Below, piece after piece: positions 40,988 through 52,403 of a DNA stretch of 64,000 nucleotides. The position numbers were made by a program, and so were the translations under genes. Under the pieces are notes generated by a model that worked only from the letters and a program-made list of their open reading frames with translations, did no database searches and was not told the origin of the DNA. Within the stretch, counting starts at the first letter, position 1. Each line of letters starts with the position of its first letter. Source of the DNA: Strigamia acuminata (lineage: Eukaryota; Arthropoda; Chilopoda; Geophilomorpha; Linotaeniidae); contig OX442314.1 of NCBI GenBank assembly GCA_949358305.1, positions 7,681,060-7,745,059 of the forward strand, written 5' to 3'.

Positions 40988-42732
40988 TGTGACGATTCTA
41001 CTTTTGGGCTAATTTATTAGTCCTTTTTGAGATAGATAATTCGGTTTATACAAGACGTTGCTAAGTTTAGCAACAACCTAACCGAGATAAGCTACGGAAG
41101 CCTTCACAAACATGAATACGTGACAGAGTAAAAATAACTTACAGTTTTAGTGTGACATAACATATTTATTACTAAATATTGATGGTTAACAAGATGGGTT
41201 CTTGACGCGTGTAAACGGGCGGCATCAACTGGTTGAGGATCCGGGCGAAGCCAGAGGGATACGGCTGACTTGCGGCATCGTCACAAATATCGCTACAGAG
41301 ACGTATTTGGTCCGCAGCTCGATTATCTAATAGTACGAAGAGTCCTTCGTATATTCGGGAATATTCAGCAGAATATTCCATGTTTCAAATGAATAAAAGT
41401 AAAGTGATTAATGGAATATAACAAATGAATTGTTATATAAATATTAATTGGGCGAGGACCGTCACGACAATTGAGAGAACGTCGCGGGAGTTGTTGAGAC
41501 TCCATCCGCCAGCATGCCTTACGACGACAAGATCTCGTGATCAGGCGCCGAGTATTTAATTGTGTGCTTTAACTCGCTATCGGTGGTACCAACCACCAGG
41601 TAAACATTTCTATGGACTTACCGGTATAAAAAGATATTGCCAATACAGGATTACCAATGCCCGAGTAGTTTGTTTAACACAGTGTTGTTCAACTCCTGTT
41701 CGCGGGTTACTAACCCGGAGGGTACGATGGGGCGGGGACCGTCACGACGGTCGAGAGAACCATCGCGGGAGGATTTGACTCCTCCATCCGCCAGCATGCC
41801 TTACGATGGCGGGATCCAATGATCGAGCACCGGGTAAAATATTAATCGGCCACTGCCGTTGGATTACCATTATCCAGGTAGTTGTTTTATCGCAACATCT
41901 TTAGATATTACTCACGGGCTACCAACCCGGCGTGTCACCTGTGCATTAGGCCTTTACCGACTTTTAACGAGCGGAAGGACCAATCGTAGAAAGACGGAAA
42001 CCTGCGTGGGCTGTTTACAACAACCATCCTGCAGCGGACTGTGGCCAGTTAGCTGAGGGACCTACTTTCATTTAGCAAGGTCGTACTGTATACGACCGTT
42101 ATATTAAGCCACCGTACGAAGTCCTACTGTCCCGTAGAACAGCCGGCTAACGTTACGGGGCCATTTCATGCGAATGCATGTCTATTACCGGAGTTGGCCT
42201 TCCCGAAAAGGCCCTACAACAGTAATAACAAAATAGTAATGAATACTAATTGTGGAGAACTGAGGTGGCCTGATGTGTCGATAGAGAATAATGAAATCAA
42301 ACGATAACAATTCAACTACAGACAATATACAAGTTCAGTTATCAAGCTCTGGGGAAGTGAGAAACTGATGCTTATATAGTTCTGTAGAACTACTAGATTG
42401 GCGACAGCCAATCAGCGTACGAATCGGCGGATTCGTGGGTCACTAGTCCGGACCTAATATATGACTATGTCCAGATGGGCCCAGTTAGGGTCCGGAAGGG
42501 TCCGATTGGTTCCCTTCAACAGGTAAGTAATGTAAATATTGATTCGATAGAATCAACATCATCAAGTAATTAATACTTAATTTATATCGAATAAAATAGT
42601 TATATTTTATTCACCGTGTCTAAATAATTATTTATCACACTTTTCAGTTTTATCGAGTTTGAATTGCGCGCGTTTGTTAAACAGCGCCATCTATGGTGAA
42701 CATTTGATAAATACTGATTTGTAATCATCACA
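40988..42732 (-). repeat. 3' LTR of family A copy 2 (1745 bp)
   Basis: TGTGACGATT ... TCATCACA. TATA box at 42370-42379 (minus). Structured modules at about 41450-41553 and 41730-41836, the latter with helix GAGGA/TCCTC. Confidence 0.95.
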
Positions 42733-43480
42733 CATCCCCCGGTGACAAGCATAGAGTTTACTAACTCTCGATTGTCATTCTTAATGCATAAGAATGTTCA
42801 CCTAATTCTATCGAATTAATCCACTTGGTAAGTATTTTATTAACTTAATCACGTTATTTCTTTCAGAAACTTCGTCACCCGATTAGACTAATCGGCTTCT
42901 CTGTACAGCGCAACTCCCGGTTGCTAAGCGACGGAAATGAACTCGTCCGAACATGGATACATGTTCGAGAAAATACAAATTTCGATAGAAATTTTATTTC
43001 TCCGTCAAATAAGCTTATTCATAGCTTATTAATCAACAAGATAATCAATAAAAATAAACTTATGCAAAATTTTATTTATCGAAAATCTAAACTACTAATT
43101 TTTATTACGACTGTCATAAAAATTATCGAATTTCAACTTGAAATTCTTTAATACTTCGATCAAAGCAAAATAAACACAAAATTTTCCATAAATAATTATG
43201 AAATTTACAACTAAATCAAACAAGCATATATTAATATGATTAGTTCAAAATAACAACCAAATTGAATTCGGAAAACAAAACAAATTAAATTGAATCCAAT
43301 TTTAAATCAGACTATATTCTTATGAATATTTAAATAATTAGTTCAAGATTTTGAAACCAAACAAACACAACACTCATGAGAATATTTCGTAATTGCAAAA
43401 AACACAACAAAACACTTGGAATATTTTTAGTCAAAAATATTTCCACTCAGAAAAAAAAACGAATGTTAATTTTGTCCCTT
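42733..43480 (-). other. Family A 3' untranslated region and polypurine tract (copy 2)
   Basis: AT-rich, no coding frame on the element's strand. CACCGGGGGATG on the minus strand abuts the 3' LTR and is the likely polypurine tract (about 42733-42743). Confidence 0.6.
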
Positions 43481-45037
43481 TTAATCCTTCTTTTCGACGT
43501 CAGTCAAATCTTTCTCCTCCTTTTTCTCAACTTCGGCAGAAGTCAGAAAATCCGACTCTTCAGTCGCCTCTGTCGAGACGGCGGAAAACACGGCTTCTTC
43601 CGGCGCTTCGATTTCATCCGGACTCGGAGGCGGAAACGGCATGTCGTCGAGAAGCTCAGCCACGAAATCAACGACGGAAAGCAGCTCTTCAGCGTCCTCG
43701 AACTGTGCCTCGTCCGAAGTTTCAGACTTAGGCGCGATAGGAGCGCTCGACACGTCGGTTACGGCCGCTGGAGGATCCTCCACGGTTTTGGACGACGCTT
43801 CTACGGCCTGTTGAAGCTTGCGAGCTCGCCCTCGTGCCAAGATGTTGGTTCGTTGAACCTTGGCAATTTCTCTCGCTCGGTCGAGCGTCAGACAGCCTCG
43901 ACCACGCGACATCGTTCTTGGTCGAACGATTTCCTCTTGTACCTCGCTTCCGGCGCTTTCGACAGCTTGGACAGTTTCAGTAGAAACTTCGGAGTCCTCG
44001 GACGGCGGCGGTGATTGTCGAAGGAGTTCGACTCTTACGCCGGCGTTGGCTTCAGCACGGGCCCAGGTGAGGAAGCGCGGGTCGATGTACACAGCCTCGC
44101 CGCGGCTGTTTAGAAACAATCGGCACTTGGGGCAGTGAGCCCAACATCGCTTCTCATTCGGCTTAATGCCTTTCACCACGTGGGGCTGAACTTCCTTGCG
44201 CCACGGCTCCGAACGCGGTCGCGTTTTCCTTCCTCGACAGTTTGGACAACGCATTAGAGAAGAGCCTGCGGATGCACCGCAGCACCACCCACAGCCGACG
44301 CAAAATGGGCAGATCGTCTCTGTTGCCTGGTCCGTCACGATGTTATCGTGAGGTATTCCGGCTGCCATGTCTCGTTCGCACTGCTCCTTGCGCAGGCGGG
44401 CCTTCTCGTCCTTCTTTCGTGCCTTATTGGCCGCTCGGTACTCGCGGTTGCGAGAAACAGGCTCCGAATAACGCAGAGCGCCCGGTGGCGGCTCGTTCCA
44501 TCCGTATTCGGATGCCGAAGATTCAGCACCCGCAGGAAGATGTGCAACGGACGTTGATTGTCCTGCTACAGTCGGTGCAGCTGCATTCGACGTATTGGCG
44601 ACGATAGGCGCCACGCTTGCAGTTGGCGGCCGAAATTCTGGCGAATGCGGGGCCAACGGGACGTTGATAACGTTTACCGGCGGATACGCCACTTGGGCCA
44701 ACGGGGCCAATTGTGCCGATTCAAACACTGTCGGTTGCGCCGAAGTGGACGGGGCCTGCACCATCGCATTTAAGTCGAGCGGAAATCCGTCCGGATGGAC
44801 ACTGAGCCAATTTAGCGTTGCGAGTTGCAGCGGCGTCAGGGCGTACATCGAGGCGGGCGCCGTCGGTATTGGTTGGGCCCTCATGTAAGCGCGTTCCGCT
44901 GAACGGCGTTGCTCGTCACTAGACGAGGTGGACGAGCTGGAGCTCTCATGACGGTGTCGTCGATGACTTCGTTTGGAGCGGTGTTTACCACTTCCCATCT
45001 GCGGACGCAAATAAATTATTTTATTAAATAATTCCAC
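43481..45037 (-). CDS. Family A third ORF, unknown Cys-rich protein (about 505-518 aa)
   Basis: An open frame of 518 codons. The more likely start is the ATG at 44998 (protein MGSGKHRSKRSHRRHRHESS), since it directly follows an acceptor-like GTCCGCAG. In that case it would be made from a spliced RNA with donor ACA|GTAAGTAG at 45605/45604 (intron about 606 bp). Features in order: an Arg/His/Ser-rich basic N-terminus, an Ala/Pro-rich region, and a Cys cluster with CPFCVGCGWCC, RCPNCRG and CWAHCPKC that should bind zinc. An acidic Glu/Asp-rich C-terminus follows. There is no signal peptide or membrane helix, so it is not Env-like. I do not recognise the family; nucleic-acid binding is a guess from the basic and Cys-rich parts. 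Confidence 0.75.
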   Translation of the reverse strand: MELFNKIIYLRPQMGSGKHRSKRSHRRHRHESSSSSTSSSDEQRRSAERAYMRAQPIPTAPASMYALTPLQLATLNWLSVHPDGFPLDLNAMVQAPSTSAQPTVFESAQLAPLAQVAYPPVNVINVPLAPHSPEFRPPTASVAPIVANTSNAAAPTVAGQSTSVAHLPAGAESSASEYGWNEPPPGALRYSEPVSRNREYRAANKARKKDEKARLRKEQCERDMAAGIPHDNIVTDQATETICPFCVGCGWCCGASAGSSLMRCPNCRGRKTRPRSEPWRKEVQPHVVKGIKPNEKRCWAHCPKCRLFLNSRGEAVYIDPRFLTWARAEANAGVRVELLRQSPPPSEDSEVSTETVQAVESAGSEVQEEIVRPRTMSRGRGCLTLDRAREIAKVQRTNILARGRARKLQQAVEASSKTVEDPPAAVTDVSSAPIAPKSETSDEAQFEDAEELLSVVDFVAELLDDMPFPPPSPDEIEAPEEAVFSAVSTEATEESDFLTSAEVEKKEEKDLTDVEKKD

Positions 45038-46050
45038 TCTGAATAATCATTCCTTGAGTCCAAAGAATTAAAACGTATTGTTCGCAACGAAAAATACACA
45101 AGTCGAGTTATTTATAACCCTTAACACGTGACACTAATGAGTCACATTCCCCTTGTGTTTATGACACGAGAATGGACTCGCCTGACAGCGATTTTCATCG
45201 AAAATCGCAACTTGTTGATTTTTCAAAAGAAAAATCCCCTTAGTTTTGTAAACTATTTAACCCAAATTCCGAGTATCAAAGATAACTTTTCGTATCAATT
45301 AATTAACACTTAGTCTAATAAATATCTTACATCGAAAAATCATCGCTAAATAATTCATGCAAGCCTCGACCGCGACTTGATTTAAATAATTAGTGCCTAC
45401 GTACTTAAATTTAATAATTCATTATTAAAATTTAACACAAACTATTCGACTGAATAGTTAACTTCCAGAGTGATTTAATGCCTATTCACGCTTATAATAA
45501 CACGTGAACTTCTAATTTTTTTATCGGGACGCCGATATTTTCAATTGTTGCGAACAATTTTGTTTCAATTCTTTGGTCAAAGAATATATTTGAAAACTAC
45601 TTACTGTTGAAGCTTGTTTTCCTTGCTGAAGTTGCTAATTGAATTAGCGTTGAAATCTCGAGTCGAAAAGTGAAGAGGGACGAAGGGACGAAGTCACTTA
45701 TATCCACGTGTTTAACGAAGTGTTTGTGTGCAATGAACCCTGGGAATTTTATTCCCTATTAATTGTCGGGTTCGAGGTTTAATCACACCTCGTAATTCTC
45801 GTTCCCTCGCGAAGGGGCGAGATCATCACTTTTCCAAGTAATTTCTCTGTATTTTAGTTAAAATACATGTAAATACGACCAAAAAATTAAAATATTCTAC
45901 CGAATATTTAATTCATCGCAACAAATTCATATTTTTAATATAAATTTCGATAAATATCGTAATATCTTGTCCCCCGGTGTTGAGATTATAAATCACTACA
46001 CCTGTCAGACATGTAAATAATTACAATCTTCAAGTTTTAAATAAAACTTA
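45038..46050 (-). other. Family A region between pol and third ORF (copy 2)
   Basis: Non-coding, AT-rich, conserved with 1-809. Holds the donor-like site near 45604 and an internal CACCGGGGGACAAG near 45968-45980 that repeats the core of the 3' polypurine tract. Confidence 0.55.
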
Positions 46051-49000
46051 TCAATTCCAACAGAACTTTGAGGCTTTTCCTCGTTGTTGGTATGGTTTTT
46101 TAAATACTGCAGTGATATTTCGCACGAAATTTTCATCTGCATATTTAGGATTTGGTTTTCGTTCTCGTCGTGGACGAGTGCTAGTTCGTGGAACTATCGG
46201 TTGGGGTTTGCGGGGTTTTCGAGGCGGTTTCTTTGGAATTTCGCCTCTTTTTAACGCCGCTTTCTTTTCCATGGCAGTTAAGCGTTGTCTATGTCTATGT
46301 TTAGACTTTGTGGGCGCAGATTTGTCAATCTGCACTGAAGTTGAGTCGGATAATTCCATTGGAATTTCTGAGGAAGTTTCAGGAATTAATTCCATTTCTT
46401 CAGCATCCGGAAGTTGATTACTTTCGTCCATCCATTTAGGATTTTCTTGAGGCGAATAAGAGGCGGACTTTTGTCCTATTTTCCAAGTCTCAATCGGGTA
46501 CGACGGAGTATAGGGATACAACGCTTTAATATTTACTGATTTTTCAATCGAACCATCAGCTAATTTGCGTAATTTATACGCTCCGCCAGGAAGTACTTTA
46601 GTAATTTCCCACGGTCCATCTCTCTTCTCGGCAAATCCAGCGGAGATATTTTTATCTGCGCACGAGAGAATGTGAGTCTGTTTCCAAACTAAATCTCCAA
46701 CTTCGAACTCCGTAATTACGAACTTTTGTTCGTGTATTTTTCTATGTCGTTCAAAATTCAATTGAATTCTGCGATGCATCTCTTGATGCGATCTGCGCAA
46801 GACATCCAATAGTACTCTGACATATTTTGCTGGATTTTCTTTGTCAAATGGATTGGCATGTTTGATAATCCTTGGGTCGAAAGGTAATGTTACGATTCGT
46901 CCCGTGTTCAGTAACATCGTGCTTGAGCCCGTTGCCGACGAAACGTTATTTCGCATTGCAAATGCGAATTCGTCTAGATATCTTGGCCATTGCGTGTGCA
47001 CATCTGTGTACAAAGCCAGCATGGTTTTTATATCTCTATTGGCTCGCTCTGTCGGGTTCGCCTGGGCATGATACGTGCTCGTATGAGACGGGCGAATGTT
47101 GTACATATCGCAATACTCATTGTAAATATCGGAAACGAATTGTTTTCCGTTATCGCTCACAATCTTTTTGGGGTGTCCCCATCTGTTTGTAACAGATCTT
47201 AATTCTTGAACGCAGTTAGCGCTCGTGGCTTTTGTCAAAGCCTTAATTTCAACGAACTTGGTACAATTGTCAATAATGACAAAAATATACTGGTTTTGGG
47301 ACCTTCCCGCGGGTTTCGGGCCCATCAAGTCCATGTTAATACATTCCCAAGGATTGGTCATGTTGTGTGGTGTGTAAGGAGCTGCGTGCCTTTTCTGTTG
47401 AATAGGCTTGTGCTGAGCACAGTGCGTGCAGCTTTTGACGTAGTTCCTGACACTTCTACTCATACCAGGCCAGAAATATATTAAACGCGTTTTCTCGAGC
47501 GTCTTACTCATCCCAGCGTGACCGCTTAGGGGGTGGCCATGACAAGCGAAGAGTACTCGTTTTACGAGTGAACTGGGTACAACGGCTTTAAAGCCGTTTC
47601 CCGAATCGTTTAATTCCTCTTCGAACGAAGGGTTAAAATAGATGATCATTTGATCACCATCAACTTCTTTTTTGTCCAAACAATAGTTTTTGACTTTGTT
47701 TTTCCATTCTTTTATTTCAGATTGTGGTATCCCAACAACCTTGTCATTCACTAAATATTCCCGAATGCGTTTGCATTCAGTATCTAGTAACTGAGCATCT
47801 ATTATTTCTCTCCTTGTAGGAGGGACTTCTTTAAGTACTTCAGTCAACGCACTGTACAAGGTTTCTTGTACTTCCTCCCCCTCCTTTTCTTCAGAACATT
47901 CTTTAGAATTTTCTGAAAAATAGGAACGCACACTAGCCAAATATTCTCGTTTCTCCGGGGCGCGATTTAATGAAACAGAAGGATTTCCGTCCCACTCAGG
48001 CCAGTATTGTTTAATTTCAACAGGTTCCACATGATCACAAAGAGGAATGTCTTCCTCTGTTAGTGGGGCTCTAGAAAGTGCATCTGCAACTTGGTTAGCA
48101 GCACCTTTTCGAAAAACAATTTTAAAATTTCCACATTGGATTCTTAAGGCCCATCGGCCAAATTTCCCAGATGGTTCAGGCGTTCGCATCAACCATTTCA
48201 GTGCTTCTGCATCTGACTCTAAAGTGAATGTACCATATTCGAGATATGGTTTAAATCGATCAATAGCCCACACGACTGCGAGACATTCGAGTTCCGGCGT
48301 TGTATAACGCTTCTCCGCTCCACGTAAAACTCTGCTTGCATAAGCTACAGGTCTGGGTACAGAAATGTTTTTCTGCTTCTTTTCATCGAATATATCGACG
48401 TCTTGGCAAAGGACAGCTCCTAAGCCTTCATGTGAAGCGTCAGTCATGACGACAAATGGCAGAGCCATGTCTGGTTTGTGTAGACAATTGTCACCACAAA
48501 GTAGCTCTTTAATTTTATTAAAAGCTTCTGTCTGCTCATCTCCCCATTCAAATGGAGTTTTCTCATTCATCATACGTGTGTATGGTGCGGCAATAGTTCC
48601 GTGATTTGGAACAAACTTCCTGAAGAAGTTAGTCATACCGTGAAAGCGCTGAATATCTTTAGCACACGTGGGGGTGGGAAATTTCATGATCGCCGATATT
48701 TTATCGGGATCACCGAAGAGACCTTCGGGTTTAATCCAGTGGCCCAAGAATTTTAATTCTGTACGCCCAAAACGAGATTTCGCTTTATTTATTGTCATGT
48801 TGGCTTGGTTAAGCCTTTCCAAAACATCTCGAACATGTTTGAGATGATCATCCCAATTATCTGAATACACAATTACGTCATCCAAATAAACTAACGCGTA
48901 GTCTTGTAAAGCTGAGCCTAAAATGCCTTCCATCAGACGCTGGAAAGTACAAGGCGCATTGCAAAGGCCGAACGGCATTCGCACAAATTGATAAGGGCCG

Positions 49001-50211
49001 TTTGGCATATAAAACGCCGTTTTTGGACGATCTTCTTTACACATTTCGACTTGGTAGTAACCTTTAACAAGGTCAATAGACGTAAAATACTTTGCCGGAC
49101 CAGTATTATGCAACAAGAGGTCAATACTTGGCATTTGTATTACTTCGACTTCAGTGATGGCATTTAGCCACCGGTAGTCAATGCACATCCTATACGAGCC
49201 GTCAGGCTTCGCAACAATGACGGGATGACTTATGAAGGGCCCTTTGGCCTTTTCAATGAGTCCATCCTGTTCCAATTCTGCAGCTAGTTTGGTCATAATG
49301 GCTCTCTTGGCCGGGTTATACATTCTATACTGCATTTTGGGCAATGAATGCCCTTCTTTGAACTTAATTCGATGTTGGGTCACGTTAGTGCACCCAACTT
49401 GATCACGAAATACATTCAGTATCGATTTAACCACTTCGCGAAGTGCTAGTCTTTGTTCTGGAGTGCAGTCGCTCTCCTCAACTAATTTTTCATCCCAAGT
49501 CAACACAGGAGTGTCGGTTAACTCAATTGAGTTGAGAGTGGACGACAGTCCTAAATAATCGAAAGTAATTCGATTTAACGGGGCGAGGGCCAAATTGGCT
49601 TCTTCCGATTCATAAGGAGCGGACCAATTAGGTTTATCTGCACAAGAGAACTCTTGTAAATGTGGATGCGGACTAATTTTTTGTCTGCGCATGAAATTGT
49701 GACCAAGTATCAAGCCACAAACTCGTTTTGCCAAAACGATGAAATTCATTGGTGTGAATTCATCAGCCCATTGCACGCACAAAGTTATTTGTCCGACAGG
49801 CTTGTGTGCTACGCCTACAGCGTTAACCAACATATTTCTGGGGGCCTCTTGCAAAAATTCCGGCAGAGCCTGAGTTTCAGACAAAAGCTGTTCCCCAATG
49901 TAACATTGAGATGCTCCTGTATCCATGAGCGCGTTGTAGGTGAGCCCACCAATTGTGATCTTCATTCGAGGATCATCTTTATTATTACCTAAAGTAATAT
50001 TGTGCAAATTATTACCACCTATGACTCTGTTGAGTCGGCGGAGTCTACAGAATTTCTTCGTGTAGCACTTGTGTGGAAACAATGTCAGATTTTTTAATTG
50101 TTCTGTCATTTCTTGCAGATTTTCCTCTACTCCGCCACTATGACTAGTGGCTACTTCAAGACAAGTTGTGTCTACATCCATAAATAAAGATTCCGACGTA
50201 GCATTAGCCAC
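46051..50211 (-). CDS. Family A pol, intact (1386 aa plus frameshift leader)
   Basis: Protease DTGA at 97-100, RT (FVRMPFGLCNAP, YLDD ~440), RNase H (TDASHEGLG ~590), integrase HHCC (HGHPLSGH ~890), catalytic triad (MDLMGP ~960, SDNGKQF ~1020, TERANRD ~1058), a GDLVWK...RDGPW module, and a basic Lys/Arg/Pro tail. The codon at 50211 is GTG and the frame is open upstream to the slippery site, so Pol is expected as a Gag-Pol fusion. The single-unit sequence near 47320-47360 confirms that the 46-bp duplication in copy 1 is a secondary lesion. No stops or shifts are seen. Confidence 0.96.
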   Translation of the reverse strand: MANATSESLFMDVDTTCLEVATSHSGGVEENLQEMTEQLKNLTLFPHKCYTKKFCRLRRLNRVIGGNNLHNITLGNNKDDPRMKITIGGLTYNALMDTGASQCYIGEQLLSETQALPEFLQEAPRNMLVNAVGVAHKPVGQITLCVQWADEFTPMNFIVLAKRVCGLILGHNFMRRQKISPHPHLQEFSCADKPNWSAPYESEEANLALAPLNRITFDYLGLSSTLNSIELTDTPVLTWDEKLVEESDCTPEQRLALREVVKSILNVFRDQVGCTNVTQHRIKFKEGHSLPKMQYRMYNPAKRAIMTKLAAELEQDGLIEKAKGPFISHPVIVAKPDGSYRMCIDYRWLNAITEVEVIQMPSIDLLLHNTGPAKYFTSIDLVKGYYQVEMCKEDRPKTAFYMPNGPYQFVRMPFGLCNAPCTFQRLMEGILGSALQDYALVYLDDVIVYSDNWDDHLKHVRDVLERLNQANMTINKAKSRFGRTELKFLGHWIKPEGLFGDPDKISAIMKFPTPTCAKDIQRFHGMTNFFRKFVPNHGTIAAPYTRMMNEKTPFEWGDEQTEAFNKIKELLCGDNCLHKPDMALPFVVMTDASHEGLGAVLCQDVDIFDEKKQKNISVPRPVAYASRVLRGAEKRYTTPELECLAVVWAIDRFKPYLEYGTFTLESDAEALKWLMRTPEPSGKFGRWALRIQCGNFKIVFRKGAANQVADALSRAPLTEEDIPLCDHVEPVEIKQYWPEWDGNPSVSLNRAPEKREYLASVRSYFSENSKECSEEKEGEEVQETLYSALTEVLKEVPPTRREIIDAQLLDTECKRIREYLVNDKVVGIPQSEIKEWKNKVKNYCLDKKEVDGDQMIIYFNPSFEEELNDSGNGFKAVVPSSLVKRVLFACHGHPLSGHAGMSKTLEKTRLIYFWPGMSRSVRNYVKSCTHCAQHKPIQQKRHAAPYTPHNMTNPWECINMDLMGPKPAGRSQNQYIFVIIDNCTKFVEIKALTKATSANCVQELRSVTNRWGHPKKIVSDNGKQFVSDIYNEYCDMYNIRPSHTSTYHAQANPTERANRDIKTMLALYTDVHTQWPRYLDEFAFAMRNNVSSATGSSTMLLNTGRIVTLPFDPRIIKHANPFDKENPAKYVRVLLDVLRRSHQEMHRRIQLNFERHRKIHEQKFVITEFEVGDLVWKQTHILSCADKNISAGFAEKRDGPWEITKVLPGGAYKLRKLADGSIEKSVNIKALYPYTPSYPIETWKIGQKSASYSPQENPKWMDESNQLPDAEEMELIPETSSEIPMELSDSTSVQIDKSAPTKSKHRHRQRLTAMEKKAALKRGEIPKKPPRKPRKPQPIVPRTSTRPRRERKPNPKYADENFVRNITAVFKKPYQQRGKASKFCWN

Positions 50212-50246
50212 TTCTGGGGGATGGAATAAACCTTCGTCCCCCGGAT

Positions 50247-52403
50247 CTAGTTTTTTGAACTAGTCGCACTTGAGTCTGTCGATTCGGGCTTGATCAAAGT
50301 TTTGACCATTTCTGCCAACGAGTTAGTCAGCGAAGTTTGTAACTTATTTTCAAAAGTATTTAATTTCACATCAAGTTTAGCATCTAGTGTTGCATCCAAC
50401 ACTTCTTGAGTTATCCATCTGTTATTAGGACGTTTAGAAGTAGGATCCACAGTCGGGGAATCCGGCGTACTTCGTTTTTGCAACTCTTCAGAGTTGAAAT
50501 TTGTACGTGGTTTTAAATCTGGACATTCTCGACGCATGTGTCCTGGTTTCTTACAGTGGTAACAAACTAATTGACCACGTCTGGTCTGATCTAATACTCC
50601 ATTTATTAAATAAACAGTCTCGCACTCCTCAGGTAACTCTTCATCACAAATATTAAGTTGTTCTTGTGAATCCAAAGTTAAAGATTTAGCATTTGTCTTC
50701 GACTGAGGACGTGTGTCAGTTTTCCGAGGTGGAAAAACGACTGGATTGGGAATATTTTCCCTTGCTCCATTAGCTGTACGACTGTACAAGCCTTTATTTT
50801 TTGTTATAACGGTATAAATCTCTGTCAGAGGCAAATCCGCTATGCCTTGCGTATGCAGAAGCAAATCATTAGCAGGAGTTACACTCCCGATAAAAAGACA
50901 ACCAGCCCCTTTTGCATCAAGACTGTCTTGTAATATCCATAACTGGTAATATTTGTGCATAAAGTCATAAAGACTTTCTGTTTCCAGTTGTTTCAACTTA
51001 GTTAGTTGGTTCGTCCGCTCTTGTCGAGTGGCTACAAACCGTTCTTTGAACGCCTGTTCAAATACTTCCCAAGATATGAAATCTTCTCTCCGTTCATGAA
51101 ACCAACCATGCGCTTGCTCGGTTAAATAACCGGCCACGCCTTTAACAAGCATGTCATCGAGTGACATGTTTCGCAGGAAAGCGACATTTTTTACAATATT
51201 GAGAAAGCGTTCGCTTTCTTCTGCTTTTCCGGAGAAAACAGGGATATCTGGCGGTTTCAAACAGTTAGTTTGAGGAACAGTGGCGGAACTTTTTCCTGCC
51301 TGCATCAACTTGTGCATGGTCGTGGCAATTGACGCGAGGTCATCAGCCGTCATTCCAAAGCTACTGGGGGGGCGCGAGTTGTCGTTTGACGACCCACCAT
51401 TGTTTGGTTGACTCGAGTTATTTTGACTTGAGCCACCACTATTGGGGTTGAAATTATTCGACCCTCCTTGATTTGACCTGCTGTGGTTACCAAAGTTCGA
51501 ATGGTTATTCGAATTGCCTTGGTTTCTATAATTCGAATGATTATAAGAATTATCCTGATTGTCAAAATTCGGACGATTGTTCGAACTTTCTTGATTACCA
51601 AAATTTAGATTATTTGGGTTGTTCGAGTTCGGAGGAACTGGGTGACCCCTTTGTATGTTAGGTGCTGGACTAGAATTATTTGCAAATCTAGAATTTGGGT
51701 CAAAACGGCGGTTTGGACCTCTTGTCGCACCTGAATTTGGGTTCAAATTTCCAGCGAGATTCGGACAACTATTTGATCCGTTTGGAAAACTTGGATTAGG
51801 GTTGGCCATATTAGGCGGACCCGAATTCGCTCTGTTGAACGTATTCTCAAAGTTTTCTGGATTTGTAAATCCTCTTTGTTGGTTGCGAGCGAAGTTATTC
51901 GCTCGTAATCGTTGTTGGAAAGCACGATTAAAATCTCCTGGTGTCAAATTCGACTGATCTTGACGAGGAGGTTGTGCATTTTTATTCCTATATCTAGAAA
52001 TAGGCGTCGAAGGAGTGGGACTAAAATTATTTAATCTTTGGCTGGCTGGGGAATTAGGATGCTCCGACGTAGCACGTTGTGCGTGCACAAAATCTAACAC
52101 TTCGGTCAAAGATCTAAACTGGTTTGGGTTCAAACCGTGATCCTGACAAAATAATAGACCGCCTCGGCCTAAATGAGAACCTTCAGGAATGCATTCCTGT
52201 TCTCCAGGCGGAGTAGGTTCATGTGGAGCCCTATTCTCTCCAGATGGTCCGGCGGTTTCAATTGAAACGCCATTATGGACCGCGTGGTTTCCCACTTCTT
52301 CAATTCCATTAGGAACAGGTATAAACCCGGATAGATTCATTCCACCGGTCAAACAAGTTCTTTCCTTACCACGGGTGTTCATGTGATGCTGGTTATTAGT
52401 CAT
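50247..52403 (-). CDS. Family A gag, intact (718 aa)
   Basis: ATG at 52403. An Asn/Gly/Pro/Ser-rich low-complexity region (about 110-350) with short NNxNF/GNQ repeats, shorter than in copy 1. Then a capsid-like helical domain (PDIPVFSGKAEE through ERTNQLTKLKQLE, about 380-500), a CCHC knuckle CYHCKKPGHMRREC (~610), and a C-terminal Lys/Leu helix. The last codons contain the A AAA AAC heptamer immediately before TAG (50247-50249). It forms the particle and packages RNA by analogy with other gypsy Gags. Confidence 0.95.
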   Translation of the reverse strand: MTNNQHHMNTRGKERTCLTGGMNLSGFIPVPNGIEEVGNHAVHNGVSIETAGPSGENRAPHEPTPPGEQECIPEGSHLGRGGLLFCQDHGLNPNQFRSLTEVLDFVHAQRATSEHPNSPASQRLNNFSPTPSTPISRYRNKNAQPPRQDQSNLTPGDFNRAFQQRLRANNFARNQQRGFTNPENFENTFNRANSGPPNMANPNPSFPNGSNSCPNLAGNLNPNSGATRGPNRRFDPNSRFANNSSPAPNIQRGHPVPPNSNNPNNLNFGNQESSNNRPNFDNQDNSYNHSNYRNQGNSNNHSNFGNHSRSNQGGSNNFNPNSGGSSQNNSSQPNNGGSSNDNSRPPSSFGMTADDLASIATTMHKLMQAGKSSATVPQTNCLKPPDIPVFSGKAEESERFLNIVKNVAFLRNMSLDDMLVKGVAGYLTEQAHGWFHERREDFISWEVFEQAFKERFVATRQERTNQLTKLKQLETESLYDFMHKYYQLWILQDSLDAKGAGCLFIGSVTPANDLLLHTQGIADLPLTEIYTVITKNKGLYSRTANGARENIPNPVVFPPRKTDTRPQSKTNAKSLTLDSQEQLNICDEELPEECETVYLINGVLDQTRRGQLVCYHCKKPGHMRRECPDLKPRTNFNSEELQKRSTPDSPTVDPTSKRPNNRWITQEVLDATLDAKLDVKLNTFENKLQTSLTNSLAEMVKTLIKPESTDSSATSSKN
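50250..50256 (-). promoter_or_regulatory. -1 ribosomal frameshift slippery heptamer A AAA AAC (copy 2)
   Basis: Same arrangement as copy 1: heptamer flush against the gag TAG, pol open in the -1 frame from here. Confidence 0.8.

Noticed and set aside
43376-44014. Plus-strand frame of 212 codons opposite the family A third ORF
   Set aside because: Arg/Leu/Phe-rich shadow of the acidic minus-strand protein; no independent support.
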